A stretch of DNA of 64,000 bases, from the NCBI RefSeq assembly GCF_900454685.1, contig NZ_UATM01000032.1, positions 930,001 to 994,000 on the forward strand, written 5' to 3'. Shown here in pieces: positions 34,501 through 42,546 of this stretch (position 1 is the first letter of the stretch; every line of letters starts with the position of its first letter). Under the pieces are notes generated by a model. The model searched no databases and was not told where the DNA came from. It saw only the letters and a program-made list of their open reading frames with translations. A program made the translations under genes and the position numbers. The DNA is from Peptoniphilus harei (GTDB lineage Bacteria; Bacillota; Clostridia; Tissierellales; Peptoniphilaceae).

Positions 34501-35008
34501 CAGGGAAAATCTCTTGAGAAGGTCTAGGGTTAAGGTCGGTGGAATTTTAAAATCCAAGAAGACTATGATTACAAAGACCAACAAGATGATGGCCTTTGCA
34601 GCCCTAGAAGACATATATGGGACAATTGAACTTGTAATTTTCCCCAATGTCTATTCACGTTACAAGGATCTAATTGAAGATGAGAATGTGGTCGTAGTTG
34701 AGGGTCACTTCCAAGAATCTGAAGTGGAAGAACCAAAGATTTTGGTAGATTCAATATCAAAACTTAAGATGCCAACAAAAAACAAATTATATATTTCTGT
34801 TGACTCTATGAAAAATGAAAGTATAAATGAAATAAGAAAAATTTTAAAAGAATATGAAGGATCTACTCCTGTTGTCTTCTTTGAAGAAGAAACGAGGAGG
34901 GCCTTTGGGACTGATTCAAGCCTATGGGTTGACGACAAGTCCTTTGACGAAATTCAAAATAAATTGATAGCATATACTAAGACTAGAGAAAAAATTATTT
35001 TAAAGTAG
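31583..35008 (+). CDS. dnaE: DNA polymerase III alpha subunit
   Basis: 1141 residues. The PHP domain starts HLHLHSEYSLLDGSTRI; polymerase palm acidic residues are in MPDIDIDFCYERREE and the GPGRGSAAGSMISYCLG block precedes them. KSHSVAYSVVAYRTAWLKYYYP and a helix-hairpin-helix follow, and an OB-fold lies near residues 960-1060 (VGGILKSKKTMI). It is the DnaE type without an inserted proofreading exonuclease. AAGGATG precedes the ATG. pfkA and pyk follow without a terminator, a known conserved order dnaE-pfkA-pyk. Confidence 0.95.
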   Translation: MNNFVHLHLHSEYSLLDGSTRINLLPQRVKDLGMDAVALTDHGNMYGAIAFYKACKDAGVKPILGCEVYISEKDMTLKDRTNKRYHLILLAENNEGFKNIMKIVSIGYVDGYYYKPRVDKEVLRKYSKGVIATSACLGGEVQKQLLNRDRDAAKKAALEYREIFGENNFFLELQDHGIPEQARVNRELVLLSEELGIPLTASNDVHYLKKEDSKSHDVLLCIQTGKTVNDTDRMKFPSDEFYLKSPDEMAALFPENLDALENTVKIAERCNVEIKFHDLHLPEFIVPEDYTHEEYLKKLALEGMMDRYENVSNEIKDRFEFEFNTIKNMGYVDYFLIVWDFIRYARKHEIQVGPGRGSAAGSMISYCLGITDVDPLKFDLLFERFLNPERVSMPDIDIDFCYERREEVIEYVNRKYGDSHVAQIVTFGTMAARNAIRDVGRALDMSYAKVDYIAKQVPQALNMTIEKALDVSETFKGIYDGEEDSKLLIDMALKLEGLPRHTSTHAAGVVISKDELTEYVPLTRNDKIIATQFNMIELEELGLLKMDFLGLRTLTVIRDAINLIKENQGKTINFDNFDYNDPDVLKMFARSETLGVFQFESSGMRAFLKELKPDEFSDLVAANALFRPGPMKQIPKFVGSKHDKSTISYIHPKLEPILKSTYGCIVYQEQVMQIVQQIGGYSLGRADIVRRAISKKKMKVMEEERKNFIYGNKEEGVCGAIANGVDEKSANEIYDLIIDFADYAFNKSHSVAYSVVAYRTAWLKYYYPREFMAAQISTYTNDIKQVSLYIEEIKRLGIEILPPNINYSFRKFTVEDKKIRFGLKAVKNVGDNLIEVIVKARERGPYKSLKDFVDRINALDKSALNKRAVESLIRCGAMDDFEGNRAQYLAIYEGVLSSSSNTAKNNVMGQFSLFEEANFQEDLPRLRDFPQKDKLDMEKEVIGMYISGHPLDPYRELIEKNSTINTNQIFEKYRENLLRRSRVKVGGILKSKKTMITKTNKMMAFAALEDIYGTIELVIFPNVYSRYKDLIEDENVVVVEGHFQESEVEEPKILVDSISKLKMPTKNKLYISVDSMKNESINEIRKILKEYEGSTPVVFFEEETRRAFGTDSSLWVDDKSFDEIQNKLIAYTKTREKIILK

Positions 35009-35014
35009 GTGACT

Positions 35015-35968
35015 ATGAGACTTGCAATTTTAACAAGTGGCGGAGATGCTCCAGGCATGAATGCCACAATAAGAGCAGTAACGAGGACCTGTATCTTCGA
35101 GGGGATAGAGGTCTATGGAATAAGTGGAGGCTATGAGGGCCTAATTGATGCCAAGTTTGAAAAACTAGTAGTCTCTTCTGTTGCAGACATAATCCAAAGA
35201 GGGGGAACAATTCTTTCTACCTCACGTTCTGAAAGATTTATGACAGAGGAAGGACTTGAAAAGGCAATAAATTCTTTGAAAATTTTTGAAATTGACGCCC
35301 TAATTGTCCTTGGAGGCGACGGAAGTTTAAAAGGAGCAAAAAAATTAAGGGACAGGGGGATAACTGTAATTGGAATTCCTTGTTCCATTGACAATGACCT
35401 TGCCTACACAGACTTCACAATAGGTTTTATGACGGCAGTTGAAACTGTCACAGAAGCCATAAGTCACATTAGGGACACAACTGATGCTCACTGCCGTGCC
35501 AATGTAGTTGAAGTCATGGGTCGAGAGTGTGGAGACATTGCTCTCTTTTCTGGAGTATCTTCTGGAGCTGAATCAATTATTGTTCCAGAAATTGAAACAA
35601 ATATAAATGAAATTGCTGAGAAGGCTCTTATGGGGAAAAATCGTGGCAAGAGACACCACATAATTATTATGGCCGAAGGTTGTGGGTCTGCCTTTGATTT
35701 TGCCAAAGACTTCCAAGACTTAACTGGGATTGAAACGAGGGTGACAGTCCTTGGTTATATCCAAAGGGGAGGAGCTCCTTCTATCTTTGACAGGATTCTT
35801 GCATCACAATTTGGATATCTTGCAGTTAAGGAAGCAAAGGAAGGAAATTCTAGAGTTCTTGGATTTAAAGATGGAAGGTCCATGACCTTGACCTTTGAAG
35901 AAATGTTTGAAGCGAAAAAAGTTTTTAGGGAAGACCTATTAGACATCCTAAAGACTGTTTCTATATGA
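35015..35968 (+). CDS. pfkA: ATP-dependent 6-phosphofructokinase
   Basis: 317 residues. Motifs are LTSGGDAPGMNATIRA, the ATP-specific GGDGSLKGA (Gly after GGD rather than the Asp of pyrophosphate enzymes), catalytic IDNDLAYTDFTIGFMTA and the effector-site region VEVMGRECGD. It phosphorylates fructose-6-phosphate in glycolysis. ATG at 35015 is preferred to a GTG two codons upstream. The stop overlaps the region of the pyk ribosome site. Confidence 0.94.
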   Translation: MRLAILTSGGDAPGMNATIRAVTRTCIFEGIEVYGISGGYEGLIDAKFEKLVVSSVADIIQRGGTILSTSRSERFMTEEGLEKAINSLKIFEIDALIVLGGDGSLKGAKKLRDRGITVIGIPCSIDNDLAYTDFTIGFMTAVETVTEAISHIRDTTDAHCRANVVEVMGRECGDIALFSGVSSGAESIIVPEIETNINEIAEKALMGKNRGKRHHIIIMAEGCGSAFDFAKDFQDLTGIETRVTVLGYIQRGGAPSIFDRILASQFGYLAVKEAKEGNSRVLGFKDGRSMTLTFEEMFEAKKVFREDLLDILKTVSI

Positions 35969-35976
35969 GGTGGAAA

Positions 35977-37710
35977 ATGAAAAAGACAAAAATTGTTGCC
36001 ACTATTGGACCAGCAAGTGAGAGTGAAGATATTTTAAAAATCCTCTTCACTGAGGGAGTAAACGTTGCGAGACTTAACTTTTCTCACGGGTCCCATGAAG
36101 AGCACAAGATAAAAATTGACAGGATAAAAAAACTGAGGAAGGAAATGGACCTTCCTATTGGAATAATGCTTGACACCAAGGGACCAGAAATTAGGCTGGG
36201 AGAAGTCAATGGAGAAGTTTCTCTTGAAATTGGAGATAAATTCATCCTAACCACAGAAGACCTTCTTGGGGACAAAACTATTGCCAGCATTTCCTACAAG
36301 GACCTTTACAAGGATGTGAAGGTTGGGGACAGGATCCTAATAGATGATGGACTTGTTGAGCTCCTTGTAAAAAATATTGAGGGAGAAAAAATTATTACAG
36401 AAGTGGAAAACTCTGGAGTGATTTCATCCCACAAGGGAGTTAACGTGCCAGGAGTTGACATCAAACTTCCTGCCTTAACTGAGAGGGACATTGAGGACAT
36501 AAGGTTTGGAGTAAGAGAAGACATAGACTTTATTGCAGCGTCCTTTATAAGGTCGAGAGAAGACGTCCTTGCCATAAGGAAAGTTCTTGAAGAAGAGAGT
36601 GACTATACGACAAAAATTATTTCAAAGATTGAATCCCAAAAGGCTGTGGAATTAATTGATGAAATCATAGAAGTTTCTGATGGAATTATGGTTGCAAGGG
36701 GAGACCTTGGAGTTGAAATAGAAACAGAAGCTGTCCCTATAGTTCAAAAAGAAATTATAAAAAAATGTAACGTTGCAGGCAAGACAGTAATCACTGCGAC
36801 ACAAATGCTTGACTCTATGATAAGAAACCCAAGGCCAACTCGTGCTGAAACAAACGACGTTGCCAATGCAGTCTTAGATGGGACAAGTGCAGTAATGCTT
36901 TCAGGAGAAACTGCCAGCGGCAAGTATCCTGTTGAGGCAGTGGAAACTATGAGAAAAATTATAGAATACACTGAAACAACTATTGACCATGACGAAATCT
37001 TGGAAAATAGGATTAAGGACGTGGAAAATTCCATGACAAACTCCATAGGTAGGTCTGCCTGCGTAATTGCAAGAGACCTTCACGCCAATGCCATAATTAC
37101 TGCAACAACATCAGGTAACACTTCAAAGGCAATTGCAAAATTTAGGCCAGAAACATCAATTATTGCATCAACTCCCTTTGAAAAAATTAAAAACCAACTT
37201 AGCCTTGTCTGGGGAGTTAGGCCTGTAAAAGTTTTAAACTTTAAGGACACAGACAACCTAATTGATGCCTCTATGGAAGTTGCAGTTAAGAAGGGATTTT
37301 TAAAATCTGGAGATTTAGTAGTTTTAACTGCAGGAGTTCCTACAGGAATTGCTGGATCAACTAACCTCTTAAAGATAGAAAATGTTTCAGAAATTCTCGG
37401 CAGGGGAACAGCTATAGGAAAGAAAAAGAAAAAGGCCAGGGCTATTGTTGTAAATACTTTTAAAGAGCTTGAAGCAAACTTCGAGCCTAAGGATATAATC
37501 ATCTGCAATGGAACTGATGGCAGGATGATTCCTTATATGGAAAAATCTTCTGGCTTTGTAACAGAAGAAGCTGGCTTTACTTCCAATGGAGCAGTTTCTG
37601 CAATTTCTCTTAACAAGACTGCCATTGTTGGTGTAAGGGACATCACCAAGCTAATAAAAACTGGGGACATTATAACAATTGATGGAACTGATGGTACAGT
37701 TAGGAGATAA
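35977..37710 (+). CDS. pyk: Pyruvate kinase
   Basis: 577 residues from the ATG at 35977, which has GAGGTGG upstream; an ATG four codons earlier lacks a site. Motifs: KIVATIGPAS, RLNFSHGSHEEH, MLDTKGPEIRLG, the catalytic Lys in IISKIESQKAVE, MVARGDLGVEIE and ATQMLDSMIRNPRPTRAE. A C-terminal extension (about 478-577) is the extra mobile PEP-utiliser-like domain found in Bacillus-type enzymes. It converts PEP and ADP to pyruvate and ATP. Confidence 0.95.
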   Translation: MKKTKIVATIGPASESEDILKILFTEGVNVARLNFSHGSHEEHKIKIDRIKKLRKEMDLPIGIMLDTKGPEIRLGEVNGEVSLEIGDKFILTTEDLLGDKTIASISYKDLYKDVKVGDRILIDDGLVELLVKNIEGEKIITEVENSGVISSHKGVNVPGVDIKLPALTERDIEDIRFGVREDIDFIAASFIRSREDVLAIRKVLEEESDYTTKIISKIESQKAVELIDEIIEVSDGIMVARGDLGVEIETEAVPIVQKEIIKKCNVAGKTVITATQMLDSMIRNPRPTRAETNDVANAVLDGTSAVMLSGETASGKYPVEAVETMRKIIEYTETTIDHDEILENRIKDVENSMTNSIGRSACVIARDLHANAIITATTSGNTSKAIAKFRPETSIIASTPFEKIKNQLSLVWGVRPVKVLNFKDTDNLIDASMEVAVKKGFLKSGDLVVLTAGVPTGIAGSTNLLKIENVSEILGRGTAIGKKKKKARAIVVNTFKELEANFEPKDIIICNGTDGRMIPYMEKSSGFVTEEAGFTSNGAVSAISLNKTAIVGVRDITKLIKTGDIITIDGTDGTVRR

Positions 37711-37717
37711 TTTTTTG

Positions 37718-37835
37718 TGACTTTTTAATAAATTATAAGGTCATAAAAATTTATGAATTTGTGAAATAATGTTAGGTCATAAATTAAGCTGACTTAGTAA
37801 AAATGTGAAATCATAATTGACCATGGCTTATTGAA
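37718..37835. repeat. Degenerate 18-bp-period array (array C)
   Basis: Units start at 37718, 37736, 37754, 37772 and 37790 in exact register (TGACTTTTTAATAAATTA, TAAGGTCATAAAAATTTA and so on), then drift by two bases. Lies between the convergent pyk and the minus-strand membrane gene. Confidence 0.7.
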
Positions 37836-37868
37836 AAAATTTGAAGTAATAAATTTTATATAAAAATA

Positions 37869-37912
37869 AAAAGACCTCTTTTTGATGTTTATCAAAGGGG
37901 TCTTTATTTTTG
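37869..37912. terminator. Bidirectional terminator between pyk and the CmpB-like gene
   Basis: AAAGACC-CTTTT pairs with AAAGG-GGTCTTT (37870-37905); T-rich on the right for the plus strand and A-rich on the left for the minus strand. Confidence 0.8.
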
Positions 37913-38605
37913 CCTTATTAATTTTTTTATACTTTCTTCTCTTTCCTTGAGGTTGGAATTTATATCTAATAGTTTTGACTTAAACTTTTTTGATTCTTCA
38001 AGCACTTTTAAATTTGCAAGCCTTTCAGATTCGTTGAGATCCTTAAAGTAAGCATTTAAGTTTCTATCAATTAATTCATAAATTTTATCGAGCCTTTCAG
38101 AACCATTAACTAAGTGGTTCACTGTTAAGATTAAATCCAATGTAAAGCAAGTGACAAATAAGAAGAGAATAATATTTATTAGCTTGTCACTTGACAGGGA
38201 GAGGAAGAAAAATAAAATTGGAGTAATTTTCTTCACGATTAAAATATTTGCCAAGCCAAAGATTAAAAGTCCATATAGGCAAACCCTCCTCTTGATTTGG
38301 AAGGGGTAGTTGGAATAATCCCACCAGCGCTTGTGGAAAAATCTTTCCAAGAGATAGCCAATGATGTACTCAATTAGGCAGGACAAAAAGGCCGAGTAAA
38401 TAAAAATCCATAGGCTGGACTCAAAGTTCTTTAAAAGGCCAAAGGAGAGGCTGGCTCCTAGTCCATAGATGGGGCAAATGGGTCCCAAAAGAAAGCCTCT
38501 GTTGTGAATTTTATCTAGCTCTATGGCAGAGCAGGGGAAGGTCTCCCAGCACCAGCCAAGGAAGGAGTAGATAAAAAATATTAAGTAAAATTCTTGATAT
38601 CTCAT
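37904..38605 (-). CDS. Putative ABC-transporter type IV membrane protein (PF06541 type)
   Basis: 233 residues with about five membrane helices and a charged C-terminal coiled tail (about 165-233). YSFLGWCWETFPCSAIEL and NRGFLLGPICPIYGLGASL are the hallmark blocks of this family, which is annotated as a putative ABC transporter permease although no ATPase partner is usually known. None is encoded next to it here. The start overlaps the stop of the HD-domain gene by four bases (ATGA), so they form one operon. Confidence 0.8.
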   Translation of the reverse strand: MRYQEFYLIFFIYSFLGWCWETFPCSAIELDKIHNRGFLLGPICPIYGLGASLSFGLLKNFESSLWIFIYSAFLSCLIEYIIGYLLERFFHKRWWDYSNYPFQIKRRVCLYGLLIFGLANILIVKKITPILFFFLSLSSDKLINIILFLFVTCFTLDLILTVNHLVNGSERLDKIYELIDRNLNAYFKDLNESERLANLKVLEESKKFKSKLLDINSNLKEREESIKKLIRQK

Positions 38606-39072
38606 GGTCTCACCAGCCCAACTTTTACAGGGATTCCCCTAAGGGTCTCAGCAAGAGACACATACTTGTCGGAGTATGTTACAATCCAGGACTCCAAGTA
38701 TTTTGGTGGAAGGGGAGTCAAGGGAAACATGTGCTTGACGATGATGTCCCTCTCAACCTTATTTAGTCTTAGCTCGGACTTGGCATTGAGATAGGCCTTC
38801 ATGGGGTGAGTGAAGCCGTGATTCCATCTTTCTTTCTTGCCGTCGTGCCAGTCATAGAGGAAGTAATCGTGTAAGAGGGCGCCCCTAATCATGGAGTCCA
38901 TGTCCACGTCAAGGTCATATTTTTCTGCCACTTCAATAGATTTTTTGGCAACAGAAATTACGTGAGAGTAGACTGAGGTGTCTCCATGTTGGATGAAGTT
39001 TTTTGTTTCTAAAAATCTTGTGTTGTCATTTAAAAATTTGACAATTTCTTCTAATTTTTTTATATTTTCCAT
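38602..39072 (-). CDS. HD-domain phosphohydrolase-like protein
   Basis: 156 residues from the ATG at 39072 (AGGAG spaced correctly; the ATG two codons earlier touches the site). The HD signature is present: His in VYSHVISVAKKS, His-Asp in ALLHDYFLYDWH, a later His in KHMFPLTPLPPKYLESW and Asp in TYSDKYVSLAE. The family hydrolyses nucleotides or phosphate esters with a divalent metal; this compact single-domain form has no known substrate. It is coupled to the downstream PF06541 gene. Confidence 0.82.
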   Translation of the reverse strand: MENIKKLEEIVKFLNDNTRFLETKNFIQHGDTSVYSHVISVAKKSIEVAEKYDLDVDMDSMIRGALLHDYFLYDWHDGKKERWNHGFTHPMKAYLNAKSELRLNKVERDIIVKHMFPLTPLPPKYLESWIVTYSDKYVSLAETLRGIPVKVGLVRP

Positions 39073-39170
39073 TTTCATCTCCTGGACTTATTTTAAAGTA
39101 AAAATGTAAAAATACTTTTAAATTTTGCTTAAAATTTTATTAATTTTTTGTGAATAATTTTATATTTTTC

Positions 39171-39203
39171 CAAAAAAATAAAAGTCATATTTCTATGACT
39201 TTT
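39171..39203 (-). terminator. Terminator of the coiled-coil protein gene
   Basis: Ten-base arms AAAAGTCATA (39180-39189) and TATGACTTTT (39194-39203), followed on the minus strand by T7. Confidence 0.85.
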
Positions 39204-39211
39204 ATATTCTA

Positions 39212-40651
39212 CTAAAATTTTGTTTCCATGTAAATTCTATTTTTTCCTTCAGCCAATATATCTTTAACTTCTTTTAATTTTTGTCCTTCCTTGTCAAAAA
39301 TTAGGACTGATGTAATCTTGTCGATGTCCCTGTCAATGAGTCCGTACCTATTTTTGATTAGGTCGATTTCTCCCTTATCCCTACTTGTGAATTCGTAGGA
39401 TATGTCGTCTTTTCTCTTTAAGACTGTTGGTTTTGTTCCAGTTTTGTTTAAGAAGTCTGCAATAGAATCTGGTCTTAGAGAAGTCTTGATTTTTTCAAGA
39501 GGAAGGTCTGTGATTTCTTCTTCATTTAAAGTTTTTTGTCTTCTTGTGTCTTCAAACTTAACCCTAGTGTTTAAATCCTTAGATGTCCAAGAATTATTTT
39601 TTAGGGAAGTGATAAGGTCAGGGTACTTGCCAGTGCTTGTAAGATTATTTTCAAGTTTTGGATTTTCTTCCTTGATTTCTTCTTTAACTTCCACAGGATT
39701 TTCCTTTGCTTGGGCCTTAGCTTCTTGAGTTTTTTCTTTCACATCTTCTTTTGCTTTTTCAGTTTTTGCTTCGGCTTCGTCCTTTAGGTCCTTGGATTCT
39801 TCCTTAAGATCTTCGGCTTTTACTTCAGCTTCTTTTTTTATTTCTTGAGCCTTGGCCTTAGTCTCAACCTTAGCTTTTTCAGCCTTTTTTTCTAAATTTT
39901 TGGCATCTTTAGAGATGTCCTCTTTTACTTCTTGAGTCTTAGCTTGTGCTTCAGTCTTTTTTTCCTCAGCCTTTACTTCTGTCTTAGCCTTTAAGTCCTT
40001 GGCTTCTTCCTTAAGCTCCTCGGCTTTTACTTCAGCTTCTTTTTTTACTTCTTGAGCCTTGGCCTTAGTTTCAGCCTTAGCTTCTGTGGCCTTTGTTTCT
40101 ACTTTTTTAGCATCCTTGGAAATATCTTTTTTAAGCTCTTGAGACTTATCCTTGGCTTCTTCTTTAAGCTTTTTACTTTCTACTTCAGCCTTGTCCTTTA
40201 AGTCCTTGGCTTCTTTTTTTGCCTCTTCAGCCTTTAGCTTGGCATCTCTTTCAAGTTTTTTAGCTTGGACTTCAGTTTTTTCCTTTATGTCTTCAGTCTT
40301 TTTCTTTAAGTCATCTACTTTTTTTTCCTTTATGTCTTCAGTCTTTTTCTTTAAGTCATCTACTTTTTGATTTGACTTTTTCTTTTCTCTTCTCTTCTTG
40401 CCTCTGTCTTTTTTCCTTGAACCATCGTAGGCTTCTTTTTCCTTTACTTCAGGAGCATTCTTAAAAAAAGTTTCTTCATTAGTCCTTGTCTCACTCATCT
40501 TATGTAGATCTTCTTTTTTAGAATAATTCTTAGCTTTACTTGATGTGTCAATAGATTTTTGATCCTTGCCTCTCTTATTGACAATGGACTTTCTCCAGAA
40601 AATCAAGCAAACGATTACAACAACGGCAATTATGTATACTTTGTCTTTCAT
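39212..40651 (-). CDS. Membrane-anchored Lys/Glu/Ala repeat (LEA-like, coiled-coil) protein, function unknown
   Basis: 479 residues. A single N-terminal membrane helix (4-20) ends in WRKS, so the rest probably faces one side of the membrane. After a basic linker (75-95) come about 235 residues of heptad-like or 11-residue-like repeats rich in K, E and A. KVDDLKKKTEDIKEK occurs twice in tandem (96-125), and residues 176-230 are duplicated at 245-299 (both start DISKDAK and contain ETKAKAQE). This resembles late-embryogenesis-abundant and apolipoprotein-type helices. The last 140 residues (340-479) look globular and match nothing I recognise. AGGTG precedes the ATG. It stands alone. Confidence 0.75.
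   Translation of the reverse strand: MKDKVYIIAVVVIVCLIFWRKSIVNKRGKDQKSIDTSSKAKNYSKKEDLHKMSETRTNEETFFKNAPEVKEKEAYDGSRKKDRGKKRREKKKSNQKVDDLKKKTEDIKEKKVDDLKKKTEDIKEKTEVQAKKLERDAKLKAEEAKKEAKDLKDKAEVESKKLKEEAKDKSQELKKDISKDAKKVETKATEAKAETKAKAQEVKKEAEVKAEELKEEAKDLKAKTEVKAEEKKTEAQAKTQEVKEDISKDAKNLEKKAEKAKVETKAKAQEIKKEAEVKAEDLKEESKDLKDEAEAKTEKAKEDVKEKTQEAKAQAKENPVEVKEEIKEENPKLENNLTSTGKYPDLITSLKNNSWTSKDLNTRVKFEDTRRQKTLNEEEITDLPLEKIKTSLRPDSIADFLNKTGTKPTVLKRKDDISYEFTSRDKGEIDLIKNRYGLIDRDIDKITSVLIFDKEGQKLKEVKDILAEGKNRIYMETKF
40281..40370 (-). repeat. 45-bp tandem duplication inside the coiled-coil gene
   Basis: Two nearly identical 45-base units start at 40281 and 40326 and encode the doubled KVDDLKKKTEDIKEK block. 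Copy number could vary by slippage. Confidence 0.85.
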
Positions 40652-40732
40652 ATAAACACCTCCAATTAATTAACATTATATCACTTTATTAGGAAAAGAC
40701 TACTTAAACTGTATAAAATTTTAAAAGTTTAC

Positions 40733-40762
40733 AAAAAAACAAGACCCAAAGGCTCGAGTCTT
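40733..40762 (-). terminator. Terminator of murJ
   Basis: AAGAC (40741-40745) pairs with GTCTT (40758-40762) with further partial pairing inside; on the minus strand T7 follows. Confidence 0.65.
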
Positions 40763-40780
40763 AGTTCTAAACTTTATCAT

Positions 40781-42391
40781 TTAATTTTCTATAGATTTCT
40801 TTTGTCTATTTTCAATTTTCTCTCTCACTATTCCAACAACATCTATAACTTCACGCACGCCCAACTTGTAGAGGCAGAAGACATAAACTGATGCTGCAAT
40901 AAGGACTACTAGCATTAGGAAAAGTAATCTTAGAAGAGTTTGGACTCCACCTGATGTTAGTGCCATAATGAGTTTCTCATAAGGGAAATAGGATAAAGTT
41001 ATTACTCCCATTACAAGAGATGCCATTATTGTTTTAACAAGTGCCTTGATGTAGGACTTTGTTCCAAGATTTCCTATTTTTCTCTTCAAAAGTATGAAGG
41101 AAATGAAAACTGCAATTGTTGTTGCAATGGAAACGGAAGCTGCCAGTCCATTTGTACCAAAGTGTCTTGCCACCAAGAGGTTGAGTCCAACGTTAATAGC
41201 CACATTAGTTACACCAACATAGAAAGGCGTCTTTGTGTCTCCAATAGAATAGTAAATCCTATTTAAGACGTTTATAACAGAAATTGAAATTAATGATAGA
41301 GAATAACACCTAAGTGTTGATGTTGCTGCAATACCATTGTCCGGAGTAAAGGAACCTCGAACAAAGGCAATTTCTATTATAGGTCTTGCCAAGATAATTA
41401 GCCCCACAGTTGCAGGGACAGTTATAAATAAAACAGTCTTAACTGAAGCATTCATAACTTTTTTGCCACGCTTCATGTCGCCTGCCCCCAAGGTCCTTGT
41501 TAGGATAGGGAAGACTATGGCAGTGATGGCTGTGATAAAAATACCAATTATCATGGTGTTCATCTTGTTTGAATAATATAAAATTGATGCTGCACCCTGG
41601 CCCATGCCTGAGGCAAGGTTCCTATTAACAATTGTGTTAATGTCATTTACTGATACAGAAATGAAAACTGGGAGGGCGAGGACAATTGCTTCCCTAACAT
41701 ACTTATCTTGGAAATCTGCCACAAGTCTTGGCCTGTAACCAATTTTCATTGCATTAGGTAAGAGGAACAAGAATTGTGCCAAGATACCTAGGACTGATGC
41801 AATTGTAAGCCCAATGATCCCAACGTGATGGGAAAAAAGTAGTAGATAAACTATATAGGTTAAGTTAAGTGGAATTGCAATGGCACCAGTTGCTGCGAAC
41901 TTGCCACCATGTTGGAGGTAACCTTCCATGACACCAACCCAAGATGAAAATAAAACTACGGGCATTCCAACTTGTATTAACTTAACAACAATTGCATAGG
42001 TTTCTGGATCAGCTTGTGATGCAGATAAAAGTGCAATTTGATTTGGAAATAAGATTCCAAGAATAATTAGGACAAAGGACACAAGAGATGTAACCATTAA
42101 AAGGTTATTAGTGAAATAATTTTTCCTACTTGGTCCATGGTCGCTTTCTGCCTTTTGGGCAGATGGTATATATGTTGTTGCTATTGCCTGAGTGACAAAG
42201 CTTGCTATCATTGCTGTAGCTGCTTGAGCAAGAGAAAAGGCATCCATTTCTTTGCCGGCACCAAAGACATAGGCAGTCAGTGATTCTCTAAAAAATCCAA
42301 AAACCTTACCCAATAAAAGAAAGGCTGTTATGGCTAGTGTGGACTTTGCAATTCTTGAGCCTGTGTTGGTCTCGTTACTTTTATTTTCCAA
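40781..42391 (-). CDS. murJ: Lipid II flippase MurJ
   Basis: 536 residues with about 14 membrane helices. The start codon is TTG with AAAGGAG upstream. The MurJ/MviN pattern is visible: LGKVFGFFRESLTAYVFG near the N-terminus with conserved Arg, and later GMGQGAASILYYSNKMN and RIYYSIGDTKTPFYVG. It moves lipid II across the membrane for peptidoglycan synthesis. The gene is divergent from the ABC exporter and is a single-gene unit. Confidence 0.9.
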   Translation of the reverse strand: MENKSNETNTGSRIAKSTLAITAFLLLGKVFGFFRESLTAYVFGAGKEMDAFSLAQAATAMIASFVTQAIATTYIPSAQKAESDHGPSRKNYFTNNLLMVTSLVSFVLIILGILFPNQIALLSASQADPETYAIVVKLIQVGMPVVLFSSWVGVMEGYLQHGGKFAATGAIAIPLNLTYIVYLLLFSHHVGIIGLTIASVLGILAQFLFLLPNAMKIGYRPRLVADFQDKYVREAIVLALPVFISVSVNDINTIVNRNLASGMGQGAASILYYSNKMNTMIIGIFITAITAIVFPILTRTLGAGDMKRGKKVMNASVKTVLFITVPATVGLIILARPIIEIAFVRGSFTPDNGIAATSTLRCYSLSLISISVINVLNRIYYSIGDTKTPFYVGVTNVAINVGLNLLVARHFGTNGLAASVSIATTIAVFISFILLKRKIGNLGTKSYIKALVKTIMASLVMGVITLSYFPYEKLIMALTSGGVQTLLRLLFLMLVVLIAASVYVFCLYKLGVREVIDVVGIVREKIENRQKKSIEN

Positions 42392-42546
42392 TTTAAAATC
42401 TCCTTTATAAGTCTTATCAAATTATAATTTGTTTGAATTTTTATGTCAAGTAAGGTTATTTTCTAGACTTTTAAAGGATTTTATTTTTGTGTTATTATAT
42501 ATAAGATACATTATTAAAATAATGAATTTTATATAAAGGAGGAAAA

